Of a stretch of 64,000 nt of DNA, positions 9,228 through 17,319 are shown piece by piece (positions within the stretch are counted from its first letter, which is position 1; every line of letters begins with the position of its first letter). Where the stretch lies: positions 1-64,000 of the forward strand of contig NZ_FMYK01000005.1 in the NCBI RefSeq assembly GCF_900096915.1. The letters are read 5' to 3'. The position numbers were made by a program, and so were the translations under genes. Under the pieces are notes generated by a model that made no database searches, was not told the origin of the DNA, and saw nothing but the letters and a program-made list of their open reading frames with translations. This DNA comes from Acinetobacter marinus. GTDB taxonomy: Bacteria; Pseudomonadota; Gammaproteobacteria; Pseudomonadales; Moraxellaceae.

Positions 9228-11288
9228 ATGAATATCCCGCTCTCCCAGCTTGCCAAAATCACCGATGCCAACCTTGCGCAACTGGAAAAGCTCAACCTAT
9301 TCACCACACACGATGCCTTATTTCATCTGCCCCGTGATTATGAAGATCGTAGTACCTTGCTCGATATGCAGGCATTGCAAGTTGGTCGCACGGTGCTGAT
9401 CGAGGGCGAGGTCAAATCAGTCGACTTCCCCGCAGGCAAAAAGAGATCCATGGCGGTGCTACTCTCTGATGGTGTGGGCAAAGTCACTTTACGCTTTTAT
9501 CATTTTTATAAGGCATTGACCGAACAATTGGCGGTCGGCGAGTACGTTCGTGTCTTTGGTGAGGTGCGTCTTGGCGCACGTGGCTTGGAAATGTATCACC
9601 CTGAGATCATTTCTAAATCTGCACAAGTCCAAGCAAATGCTCAACTTACGCCAATCTATCCGAGTACAGATGGACTCAAACAAGCCAAACTCCGTCAGAT
9701 CATTGATCAATGTTTAAAACAATATGCGCACGACCTACAAGAGCTGATGCCTGAAGGCATTGCCAAGAAGTTTGACCTAATCCAAGCCTTAAACTTTATC
9801 CATCATCCACCTTTAGGCTCAAATGTGGCACAGCTGCGCGAAGCACGCCACCCTGCACAGCAACGGCTGATCTTTGAAGAATTGGTCACCCATCAAATCA
9901 GCCTGTTGCAAAGACGTCATTATATACAGCAGATTCAAGCGCCAAAAATGTCACCCAGTAAAAATCTACTCAGAGGACTTTTGGCACAGCTTCCCTTTAC
10001 ACCGACCAATGCACAGCAACGGGTCAGCCAAGAGATTTTAAATGATCTGCAAACCAACAAACCAATGCTCCGCCTTGTTCAGGGCGATGTGGGCGCAGGC
10101 AAAACCTTAGTCGCTGCGATGGCAAGCTGTCATGTCTTAGAATCAGGCTGGCAAGTGGCGATCATGGCACCGACGGAAATCTTAGCTGAGCAACATTACC
10201 TGAATTTTGATCAATGGTTTCGTGAGATCGATGCTGAAAATAGCAGATTGGAAGTGGTATTTTTGGCTTCAAAGCTCCGTACCAAACAAAAAAACATGGT
10301 GCTTGAACAGATCAAACAAGGACAAGCACAGATTGTGATTGGTACACATGCGCTGTTTCAAGAGCAAGTTGAATTTAAGCGTTTGGGCTTAGTCATCATT
10401 GATGAACAACATCGTTTTGGTGTTGATCAACGTCTCGCCTTGCGGGATAAAGGTGCAAATGGTATGACACCACATCAGATGGTAATGACTGCCACACCGA
10501 TTCCACGGACGCTAGCGATGAGTGCCTATGGTGATTTGGATACCTCGATCATTGATGAACTGCCACCTGGGCGTACGCCGATCCAGACCGTTGCCATGCC
10601 GATTGAACGCCGTGAAGAGGTACTGCAACGCATTTATAAAAACTGCATGGAGGGCAAGCAAGCCTACTGGGTCTGCACCCTCGTTGAACAATCAGAAACT
10701 TTAGATGCGCAGGCTGCTGAAGCGATTTTTCAAGAACTCTCTGAGAAATTCCCTGATTTAAAAATCGGTTTGGCGCATGGCAAACTCAAGCCTGAACAAA
10801 AACAATTAGTCATGCAACAATTCAAAAATCATGATTTACAATTGTTGATTGCCACCACCGTGATCGAAGTCGGTGTCGATGTGCCAAATTCATCCATCAT
10901 GGTGATTGAAAATGCAGAACGGCTCGGACTCTCGCAACTGCATCAGCTCCGTGGGCGGGTTGGGCGAGGTTCACAGCAAAGCTTCTGTGTGTTGCTGTAT
11001 AAGTCGCCACTGTCGCAAAATGGTCAAGCTCGCTTAGATATTTTACGTCAGACCAATGATGGCTTTGAAATTGCCGAGCGTGATTTGGAACTCCGTGGGC
11101 CAGGTGATGTGCTGGGTACAAAACAGACAGGGAGCTTGAGCTTTCGAGTCGCTGATCTGCAACGGGATGACTATTTACTGGCACGTGCCCATCAAGTGGC
11201 TGAGCAGATTTTACAGACCCATCCACAACATGCTGATGCGCTGATGCAACGCTGGCTACCCGAGGCACCACGCTATGCCTTTATCTAA
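9228..11288 (+). CDS. recG: ATP-dependent DNA helicase RecG
   Basis: RecG remodels stalled replication forks and branched DNA. The 686-residue product has the N-terminal wedge/OB region, Walker A GDVGAGKT (286-293), the DEQH box within IIDEQHRFG (from about 390), MTATPIPRTLAM, and the helicase C-terminal motifs TTVIEVGVDVPN and QLRGRVGRG. The RecG-specific ending ELRGPGDVLGTKQTG is present. The ATG at 9228 was chosen; a GTG five codons upstream at 9213 is also open and no ribosome binding site separates them. The next gene, comF, starts within the last 14 bases, so the two are probably co-transcribed. Confidence 0.95.
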   Translation: MNIPLSQLAKITDANLAQLEKLNLFTTHDALFHLPRDYEDRSTLLDMQALQVGRTVLIEGEVKSVDFPAGKKRSMAVLLSDGVGKVTLRFYHFYKALTEQLAVGEYVRVFGEVRLGARGLEMYHPEIISKSAQVQANAQLTPIYPSTDGLKQAKLRQIIDQCLKQYAHDLQELMPEGIAKKFDLIQALNFIHHPPLGSNVAQLREARHPAQQRLIFEELVTHQISLLQRRHYIQQIQAPKMSPSKNLLRGLLAQLPFTPTNAQQRVSQEILNDLQTNKPMLRLVQGDVGAGKTLVAAMASCHVLESGWQVAIMAPTEILAEQHYLNFDQWFREIDAENSRLEVVFLASKLRTKQKNMVLEQIKQGQAQIVIGTHALFQEQVEFKRLGLVIIDEQHRFGVDQRLALRDKGANGMTPHQMVMTATPIPRTLAMSAYGDLDTSIIDELPPGRTPIQTVAMPIERREEVLQRIYKNCMEGKQAYWVCTLVEQSETLDAQAAEAIFQELSEKFPDLKIGLAHGKLKPEQKQLVMQQFKNHDLQLLIATTVIEVGVDVPNSSIMVIENAERLGLSQLHQLRGRVGRGSQQSFCVLLYKSPLSQNGQARLDILRQTNDGFEIAERDLELRGPGDVLGTKQTGSLSFRVADLQRDDYLLARAHQVAEQILQTHPQHADALMQRWLPEAPRYAFI

Positions 11289-11940
11289 TCTGTCTTTGTT
11301 TGAAAAGCTACAGCACGCTTTTTCCAAAGCGACTTTTCGGCTACCGACTTTTGGTTTGCAACCGTGCTTACTGTGTCAAACTTCAAGAGCCAAACAACAT
11401 GGTGTCTGTCATCAATGTTGGCAGACCCTGCCGTGGAAACAGCAGTTGATCGAACGTCATGAGGTCACTTGTTGGGTGGCGTGTGAATATCGTTTCCCGA
11501 TGAATCGCATCCTGCATGCGTATAAAGATCAAGCCCAATTGCACTATGTTGACCTACTGGTTGCATCTTTACTTACCATGCCCAAACCTCGTGTACAAGC
11601 CATCGTGCCGATGCCGATCTCTACGGAAAAACTGATCTTTCGAGGCTTTAATCAATCCGAACTGTTAGCACAGGCATTAAGCAAAGCATGGCAACTGCCG
11701 ATTTGGCGACCGATCTCTCGTAAGTCCGGTATCAGCCAACGTGGTGCAGATCGTAGTGAGCGACTGGTTCATGCCGAGGCGCAGATGATGCTGAATACCA
11801 CGGAGAAACGCTACAACTCGATACTGATCTTGGATGATGTGATCACCACTGGCGCAAGTGTGCTAGCAGTGAAGAATCTACTCAACGAGCTTGGTTGTAA
11901 CAATGTGCAGGTAGCGTGTTTGTGTGATGCGAGGCATTAG
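11275..11940 (+). CDS. comF: ComF-family competence protein
   Basis: The 221-residue protein has a zinc ribbon (Cys31, Cys34, Cys45, Cys48) and a C-terminal phosphoribosyltransferase fold with the PRPP loop ILILDDVITTGAS near residues 183-195. ComF proteins are needed for natural transformation, probably handling imported single-stranded DNA in the cytoplasm, and Acinetobacter species are often naturally competent. The start overlaps the recG end by 14 bases, which implies translational coupling. The conserved block VPMPISTEKLIFRGFNQSELLA is typical of the family. Confidence 0.9.
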   Translation: MPLSNLSLFEKLQHAFSKATFRLPTFGLQPCLLCQTSRAKQHGVCHQCWQTLPWKQQLIERHEVTCWVACEYRFPMNRILHAYKDQAQLHYVDLLVASLLTMPKPRVQAIVPMPISTEKLIFRGFNQSELLAQALSKAWQLPIWRPISRKSGISQRGADRSERLVHAEAQMMLNTTEKRYNSILILDDVITTGASVLAVKNLLNELGCNNVQVACLCDARH

Positions 11941-11980
11941 AATTGATTGATAAATTTGAAAATAAGCCAATTAATTTACC

Positions 11981-12001
11981 TGTAATGCAAATTGCATTAC
12001 A
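11981..12001. promoter_or_regulatory. Palindromic operator overlapping the relBE promoter
   Basis: The half-site TGTAATGCAA and its exact inverse flank a central A, giving a perfect 21-bp palindrome. It overlaps a candidate promoter with -35 TTTACC at 11975-11980 and -10 TACAAT at 11998-12003 (17-bp spacing). Antitoxins of the RelB type repress their own operon by binding such sites, so this is the likely autoregulatory operator. Confidence 0.75.
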
Positions 12002-12034
12002 ATAGATTTATTGAATGCTTTCAGGAGTATAAAA

Positions 12035-12280
12035 ATGGCGACTGTAAACTTTAGAGTGGATGAAGCACTCAAGAAAAAGTCTTATGCTGTGTTAAAAGAG
12101 CAAGGTATTGCACCAACCGAATTCTTTACCAACATGCTTGAATATATTGCTACCACTGGAAAGCTCCCTGTGCAAAAGGCTGTACTTTCTGAGGAAGATG
12201 CCGAGCTTTTGGCAATCGTCCGCAAACGTATCAATGATTCAAAGGAGATGTTTGAGGAAGTCACTTTAGATGACTTATAA
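12035..12280 (+). CDS. relB: RelB/DinJ-family antitoxin
   Basis: An 81-residue protein starting MATVNFRVDEALKKKSY, the ribbon-helix-helix pattern of RelB/DinJ antitoxins, with an acidic C-terminal region (SEEDAELL, EEVTLDDL) that would wrap the toxin. The ATG at 12035 has AGGAG seven bases upstream; an upstream TTG at 12011 is not used. It overlaps the toxin gene by 11 bases and lies 34 bases after a perfect palindrome, so it is expected to neutralise the toxin and repress the operon. Confidence 0.9.
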   Translation: MATVNFRVDEALKKKSYAVLKEQGIAPTEFFTNMLEYIATTGKLPVQKAVLSEEDAELLAIVRKRINDSKEMFEEVTLDDL

Positions 12281-12563
12281 GCTATTACGACATAAGGATT
12301 TTGCGAAAGAATGGGACAATCTCCCTGTCGCCATCCGTGATCAACTCAAGAAAAAGCTCGCCAAAGTCATTGAACAACCGCATATTCCGAAGAATCTACT
12401 TCGAGGTGATCTCGCAGGTTGTTACAAGATCAAATTGCTCAAAGCTGGCGTGAGATTGGTTTATCAAGTCAAAGATGATGAAGTGGTGATCTTACTCATC
12501 ACCGTTGGCAAACGTGCAGACAGTGTCGTCTATGATGATGCTAAAAAGCGTATTCAAACTTAA
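12270..12563 (+). CDS. relE: RelE-family mRNA interferase toxin
   Basis: This 97-residue protein aligns by eye with E. coli RelE throughout (AIRDQLKKKLAKVIEQP, CYKIKL, VRLVYQV, ITVGKRADSVVYDDA). The residues used by RelE for ribosome-dependent mRNA cleavage are conserved at the matching places: Lys53, Lys55, Arg62, Arg82 and Tyr88. It should therefore be an active toxin. It overlaps the antitoxin gene by 11 bases in a standard type II toxin-antitoxin order. Confidence 0.9.
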   Translation: MTYKLLRHKDFAKEWDNLPVAIRDQLKKKLAKVIEQPHIPKNLLRGDLAGCYKIKLLKAGVRLVYQVKDDEVVILLITVGKRADSVVYDDAKKRIQT

Positions 12564-12766
12564 ACTCACCATAGACATTTCTGGTTTTAGTCATTTGTAA
12601 ATGATTAAGTTCACTAACCAAATAAGATGAGAGGATTATTCAAAACAGATCATTGTAAAATATAAAAAATTATAGCGACACAAAATGTCGCCCAATAAAG
12701 ATTTAATCTTCAAATGCATTTTACAACTATCTATAATTAAAACTCTTACAGCACGGAGTTGAAACC

Positions 12767-12988
12767 ATGAATTGTAAAGTTAAAGCAACGAATATAAAAA
12801 CACTAGAATCAATCCAAGTTGACGCCATAACTCAGAAGATAGATACAACCGCAATCGATAGTATATGTAAAACCTATGATATTACTATTATTGCTGTACG
12901 CCTCGAGGGAAAAATTATCGATTTGAATCTTGATAATACCTTCTATCATCCTATATCGGATGAGGTATACCAAGTCGAAAATCCTTAA
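12767..12988 (+). CDS. Hypothetical 73-residue protein
   Basis: I do not recognise this protein. It starts MNCKVKATNIKTLESIQ and has alternating hydrophobic stretches (YDITIIAVRLEGKIIDLNL) that suggest a small alpha/beta domain; there is no signal peptide or membrane segment. It has a good ribosome binding site (GGAG at 12755-12758) and a candidate -10 TATAAT at 12732-12737. Its base composition is more AT-rich than its neighbours, which together with the adjacent toxin-antitoxin pair suggests accessory DNA. Confidence 0.6.
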   Translation: MNCKVKATNIKTLESIQVDAITQKIDTTAIDSICKTYDITIIAVRLEGKIIDLNLDNTFYHPISDEVYQVENP

Positions 12989-12990
12989 AT

Positions 12991-13108
12991 AAAATCACAG
13001 CTCCACTGCCTCTTTTCCCACTTGGCATGCGGTGCCTGATGGTTTTGGAAAGCCTCAATGATGGTTTCGATCCAATCATAGTGAATCAACAAATCAGCAT
13101 AAATCCGT
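12991..13108 (-). pseudogene. Fragment of a LOG-family gene (duplicated 3' end)
   Basis: These 118 bases match the 3' end of the intact LOG gene at 13634-13751 at roughly 85 percent identity by eye, including the stop codon position (12995-12997). A one-base gap near 13017 breaks the reading frame. The match stops just before the Nudix gene stop codon. It is a decayed partial copy, not an expressed gene. Confidence 0.8.
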
Positions 13109-13113
13109 AAAAC

Positions 13114-13530
13114 TTAAATCGCTTGTTGACCAGTAGGCAATGTGTGTTTTAGCCACCAAGGCACAATAAATTCCTTGGTCAGCGGTGCAAGCAAATAATC
13201 ACTCACTTGCTCTGGCTTAAGCCAAACCATTTCCGCCAGTTCTGCCTGTAACTGTGCAGTGCCGACCAACTCGACAAAATAAGTGTGACTGATCAACTGA
13301 TGATCGGGTTCATTTGCCGCTTGCGTCTCGACTTTGGCAATGAATTGTAGTGACTGTACATGACAGCCAATTTCTTCAAAAATCTCTCGAACCAAGGCTT
13401 GCTCAGGATGCTCACCGCTTTCGAGCTTCCCACCCACCTGCATAAAAAATTGCGTTTTTTTCTTACGCACCAGAAGTAAACGCCCCTGCTGATCAATAAT
13501 AATTGCTGAGGCGACTTCGATGATGTTCAT
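13114..13530 (-). CDS. Nudix hydrolase
   Basis: The 138-residue protein carries a complete Nudix box (GX5EX7REUXEEXGU) in GKLESGEHPEQALVREIFEEIG, the Mg-binding motif of enzymes that hydrolyse nucleoside diphosphates linked to another group. The rest (ASAIIIDQQGRLLLVRKK, FFMQVGGKLE) is typical of small house-cleaning Nudix enzymes; the substrate cannot be told. The ATG at 13530 was chosen; an upstream TTG at 13560 adds unlike sequence. The gene lies between the intact LOG gene and a fragment of its 3' end. Confidence 0.85.
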   Translation of the reverse strand: MNIIEVASAIIIDQQGRLLLVRKKKTQFFMQVGGKLESGEHPEQALVREIFEEIGCHVQSLQFIAKVETQAANEPDHQLISHTYFVELVGTAQLQAELAEMVWLKPEQVSDYLLAPLTKEFIVPWWLKHTLPTGQQAI

Positions 13531-13637
13531 GCAGTTTTTCCGAATCTCAAAAAGTGACAAATACAGTTATGTGGCGACAACAGCATTGCGAAATCGAGAT
13601 GATTTCACATTCAATGTTGCAAACTTGACCTAAAAAA

Positions 13638-14219
13638 TCACGGCTCCACCGCCCCTTTTGTCCACTTGGCATACGGTGCTTGATAGTTTTGGAATGCTTC
13701 AATGATGGTTTCGATCGAATCACTGTGAATCAACATATCGGCATACATCTGTTTGGTGAAATGCTTATTCGCCATCTGATTCACCATAGCGATCAACGGA
13801 TCATAATAACCAAGCACATTCAGAAAAGCGCACGGCTTTTGGTGAATACCAAGCTGTGCCCACGTCCATTGTTCAGCGATTTCTTCTAATGTCCCTGCGC
13901 CACCTGGCAAGGCGATGAAGCCATCTGCGAGTTCCGCCATTTTCTGTTTGCGCTCGTGCATATTTTCCACCACATGCAGTTCAGTCAAACCTTGGTGGGC
14001 AATTTCTCGGTCGACCAAATCTTTAGGCATCACGCCGATCACTTTGCCACCACTGGCAAGTACACTGTCTGCCACAGCCCCCATCAGCCCAACTTTTCCA
14101 CCGCCATAAACAAGAGTAAGTTGATGCTTGGCGAGATACTCACCAACCAACTGTGCCGACTCGACATAGTGCGCATCATTGCCAGAAGAAGAACCACAAA
14201 AAATAGCGACTGCTTGCAT
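13638..14219 (-). CDS. LOG-family nucleoside 5'-monophosphate phosphoribohydrolase
   Basis: The 193-residue protein has the LOG signature LPGGAGTLEEIAEQWTW and the nucleotide-fold start VAIFCGSSSGND, plus GGGKVGLMGAVADSVLASGG. LOG proteins cleave ribose 5'-monophosphate from N6-modified AMP (cytokinin activation in plants) and in bacteria probably clean up nucleotides. The name lysine decarboxylase often given to the family is wrong. A fragment of a second copy of its 3' end lies 640 bases away on the far side of the Nudix gene. Confidence 0.85.
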   Translation of the reverse strand: MQAVAIFCGSSSGNDAHYVESAQLVGEYLAKHQLTLVYGGGKVGLMGAVADSVLASGGKVIGVMPKDLVDREIAHQGLTELHVVENMHERKQKMAELADGFIALPGGAGTLEEIAEQWTWAQLGIHQKPCAFLNVLGYYDPLIAMVNQMANKHFTKQMYADMLIHSDSIETIIEAFQNYQAPYAKWTKGAVEP

Positions 14220-14374
14220 AATTAAACTCGGAAATTCATAAATTATGGATAAAGGATGAGTATAACTTTACTCGCTTTTTTGCAAAAAGTGATATTTTAT
14301 AGTGCATTTTTTGCAGTAGCTTGATTACAATAGGCGAACTGTTTAATCCCACAACTAGCGCAAGGAGGACGACT

Positions 14375-15391
14375 ATGCTTGAAGCGTTTTACGCCACCGA
14401 TCGCGGTAGTTTAGAAGATGAAACCATCAACGGTGGCTTTGACCTGCACCCAGAGTTGGTGTGGATTGACCTGATTGCGCCGACCCACGAAGAACAAGAA
14501 TGGGTGCTTGAAGCATATGATCAAAATCTACCAACACTCAAATCCTTAGAAGACATTTCTTCCTCAGCACGTTTTTATCGTGATGATGAAGGCATCTTGC
14601 ATATCAGCACCTACTTCCTCACCAAAAATAAAAATTTCCAAGCGGATGGTGAAATTGAAGAATTTGAAAATATGCTGGCGGCGACCATTCAGACCGTTGC
14701 TTTTATTCTCACCAAAGACCGTTTAATTACCCTTCGTGGTGAGAAGCTGGTGTCGTTTCGTGCATTTCGTGCCCGTGCCCGTCGTAATGATTACGACATG
14801 GATTTTAAAGATCCTGTGTGGATTCTGCTCGGCTTACTCGAAGCCAAGCTGGATGAGCTTGCGGATATCTTGGAAGATATCCACAAGGACTTGGAAAAAT
14901 ACTCCACAGAAGTGCTGAATAACCATCATCGTGAGCAGATTCTTGACTTAGATGACATGATTACACGCCTTGCGCATCAAGAAGATATGCACGGAAAAGC
15001 ACAACTGTGTTTGATCGATTTACGTCGTGTTTTGACATTCTTATCTCGTCCACGTGCGCTGGGTAGTCATATCTATGACGCCGATATTCGAGAGCTCAAC
15101 GAAGATGTCCGCTCACTCGTAGAACACAATGCCTTCTTATTCCAAAAGATTCGATTCTTGATGGACACCACCTCGGGATTCATTAACACCGAACAAAGCG
15201 ACACCATCAAACGCTTCTCGATTTTGCCAAGTATGCTTGCGCCACCGATGCTCATCGCCAGTGTTTATGGCATGAATACCGATGTGTTGCCTTTTGCACA
15301 TGGCACCATGAGCTTTATTGTGGTCTCGATTTTGATCGTGTTGTTCTTTATCGGTCCGATGATTTATTTCCGTTGGAAGAAGTGGATTTAA
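14375..15391 (+). CDS. corA: CorA-family magnesium/cobalt transporter
   Basis: CorA is a pentameric inner-membrane channel for Mg2+ (also Co2+ and Ni2+). The 338-residue protein has a long soluble cytoplasmic domain rich in Asp and Glu, the selectivity motif GMN (about 299-301, in ASVYGMNTD), and two C-terminal membrane helices ending in a basic tail (YFRWKKWI). The ATG at 14375 has AAGGAGG six bases upstream, which decides the start against an earlier TTG at 14321. Confidence 0.92.
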   Translation: MLEAFYATDRGSLEDETINGGFDLHPELVWIDLIAPTHEEQEWVLEAYDQNLPTLKSLEDISSSARFYRDDEGILHISTYFLTKNKNFQADGEIEEFENMLAATIQTVAFILTKDRLITLRGEKLVSFRAFRARARRNDYDMDFKDPVWILLGLLEAKLDELADILEDIHKDLEKYSTEVLNNHHREQILDLDDMITRLAHQEDMHGKAQLCLIDLRRVLTFLSRPRALGSHIYDADIRELNEDVRSLVEHNAFLFQKIRFLMDTTSGFINTEQSDTIKRFSILPSMLAPPMLIASVYGMNTDVLPFAHGTMSFIVVSILIVLFFIGPMIYFRWKKWI

Positions 15392-15432
15392 GATTTCAGC
15401 AATGGTGTTGAAATATTCCCAATTAACGCTCC

Positions 15433-16329
15433 TTAACTCTCTCGATATTTTTTCAATTTTTCCGCCAAAAACTCAATAAAAATCCGAACCCGTTTCGGCA
15501 AATGATCTTGCTGATAATACACCGCATGGATATTTTGATGATGTGCGGTAATTTCATCTTCAAATAAGGTGACCAAACGTCCCTGCTTAATGTCTTTAGA
15601 CACCAAAAACTGCGACAAACAACTTATCCCATTGCCCATCAAAGTCAGTTGGCGCACCGTTTCGCCATTAGAGGCTTTGAGTTTGGCATGAATGGTCAGT
15701 GCTCGTTCGTCCACCTTTAAAGGCCACGTATTCAGTGCCGGGACTTTACTAAAACCAATCAATTGATGCTGATCCAAGACATTTGGCGATTCAGGATAAC
15801 CATGCTTTGCCAAATATTCTGGGCTGGCGACAATATACAAGCGACTGCGACACAACAACTTGGCGTGCAAACTGGAATCTTGCAGTTGCCCAAAGCGAAA
15901 TGCCACATCGGTGCGTTGCTCTAACAAATCAATCACTTGATCATTGCTATTCATCTCGATTTCGATTGCAGGATACAGTTGCATAAATTCCTGAATCAAC
16001 GGTGCCACCACATGTAAAATAAACGGTGTCGCCGAGTCGATCCGAATCAAGCCTGAAATCTCTTGATCAAAAGTTTGTAAGGCATCTTCGGCAGCTTCCA
16101 AATCCCGTAGGATCTGCCGTGCTTTTTCTAAAAAGATTTGCCCTTCTTGCGTGAGGCTAATCTTGCGTGTGGTGCGTTCGAGCAGGGTCACACCGAGTTT
16201 AGACTCAAGGCGTTGCAAGGCACGGCTAACACCAGAGGTGGTCTGATCCAGTTGTGCCGCTGCACAGACGATCGCCCCACTATCAACGATGGTGACAAAG
16301 GCAATCAGTTCTTCAATGGAGGATTTCAT
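15433..16329 (-). CDS. LysR-family transcriptional regulator
   Basis: A 298-residue LysR protein with an N-terminal winged helix (LIAFVTIVDSGAIVCAAAQLDQTTSGVSRALQRLE) and a periplasmic-binding-like effector domain. It is divergent from the dkgB-MFS gene pair, the usual place for a LysR regulator of the adjacent operon; the inducer is unknown. Confidence 0.88.
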   Translation of the reverse strand: MKSSIEELIAFVTIVDSGAIVCAAAQLDQTTSGVSRALQRLESKLGVTLLERTTRKISLTQEGQIFLEKARQILRDLEAAEDALQTFDQEISGLIRIDSATPFILHVVAPLIQEFMQLYPAIEIEMNSNDQVIDLLEQRTDVAFRFGQLQDSSLHAKLLCRSRLYIVASPEYLAKHGYPESPNVLDQHQLIGFSKVPALNTWPLKVDERALTIHAKLKASNGETVRQLTLMGNGISCLSQFLVSKDIKQGRLVTLFEDEITAHHQNIHAVYYQQDHLPKRVRIFIEFLAEKLKKYRES

Positions 16330-16462
16330 CAGTATTGATCACAACAATTATTGATTTATAGTCAACAATATTTTGCCTAAAGTCCGATTTTTCAACAAGC
16401 CTTTTTTAGAGAGAATAGCCACATCGCAAAATACAACCTATTTAAAAATTTTTGAGGTAGAG

Positions 16463-17266
16463 ATGATCATTCCAAAATTCGGCGTTGGCACTTTCCGTCT
16501 ACAAGACCAAGTGGTGATTGATTCAGTCAAAACAGCCCTAGACGTCGGTTATCGTGCCATTGATACCGCACAGATTTATGGCAATGAAGCACAAGTCGGT
16601 CAGGCGATTCGTGAGTCGAACGTGGCGCATCAGGATATTTTCCTGACCACCAAGATTTGGACGGACAACTATAGCGCTGACAAGCTGATTCCAAGTCTAA
16701 AAGACAGTCTACACAAGCTCGGCACTGATGCGGTCAATTTGACGTTGATCCATTGGCCTGCGCCAAAGCAAGGCGTAAACATCGCTGAGGTGATGCAAAA
16801 CTTGCTCGAAGCCAAGCAACAAGGACTGACCGAGCATATTGGAATTTCCAATTTTAATATTGAGCTAACACAGCAAGCCATTGATAGCATTGGTGTAGAA
16901 CACATTGCCACCAATCAAATCGAACTGAGTCCATATTTGCAAAATCAAAAATTGGTCGATTTTTTGCAATCTAAACAGATTGATGTGACCTCTTATATGA
17001 CGTTGGCATATGGCAAAGTGTTGGGTGATGCGACCTTAACTGAGATTGCACAGGCGCATCAAGCAACAACGGCACAGATTGCATTGGCGTGGGCATTACA
17101 GCGTGGCTTTGCGGTGATTCCATCTTCGACCAAACGTGACAATCTGATCAGCAATCTCAAAGCACAAGAGATCGAGCTCAGTGCCGAGGAGATGCAACGT
17201 ATCGCACAACTGGAGTGTAACGGGCGTGAAGTCAACCCTGAAGAACTTGCCCCAATCTGGGACTAA
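16463..17266 (+). CDS. dkgB: Aldo-keto reductase, 2,5-diketo-D-gluconate reductase B type
   Basis: The 267-residue protein has the same length and near-collinear sequence as E. coli DkgB, including ATNQIELSPYLQNQKLV, TSYMTLAYGKVLGD and IPSSTKRDNLISNLKAQ. The aldo-keto reductase tetrad is Asp34, Tyr39, Lys64 and His97. The family reduces aldehydes and ketones such as methylglyoxal and 2,5-diketogluconate with NADPH. The ATG at 16463 has a GAGGT ribosome binding site; an upstream TTG is not needed. The downstream MFS exporter and upstream LysR gene suggest a small regulated unit for detoxifying a carbonyl or exporting a product. Confidence 0.9.
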   Translation: MIIPKFGVGTFRLQDQVVIDSVKTALDVGYRAIDTAQIYGNEAQVGQAIRESNVAHQDIFLTTKIWTDNYSADKLIPSLKDSLHKLGTDAVNLTLIHWPAPKQGVNIAEVMQNLLEAKQQGLTEHIGISNFNIELTQQAIDSIGVEHIATNQIELSPYLQNQKLVDFLQSKQIDVTSYMTLAYGKVLGDATLTEIAQAHQATTAQIALAWALQRGFAVIPSSTKRDNLISNLKAQEIELSAEEMQRIAQLECNGREVNPEELAPIWD

Positions 17267-17319
17267 GCGTTAACTACATTTTCAGAGATTTTTAGCGACA
17301 TCTTATTTAGAGAATCAAA

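Noticed and set aside
12675..12691. A small hairpin (GCGACA, loop, TGTCGC) as a terminator of relE
   Set aside because: The plus-strand side has no T tract; only the minus strand is T-rich and no minus-strand gene ends there.
13531..13560. A longer start for the Nudix protein
   Set aside because: It needs a TTG start without a ribosome binding site and adds ten residues unlike the family.
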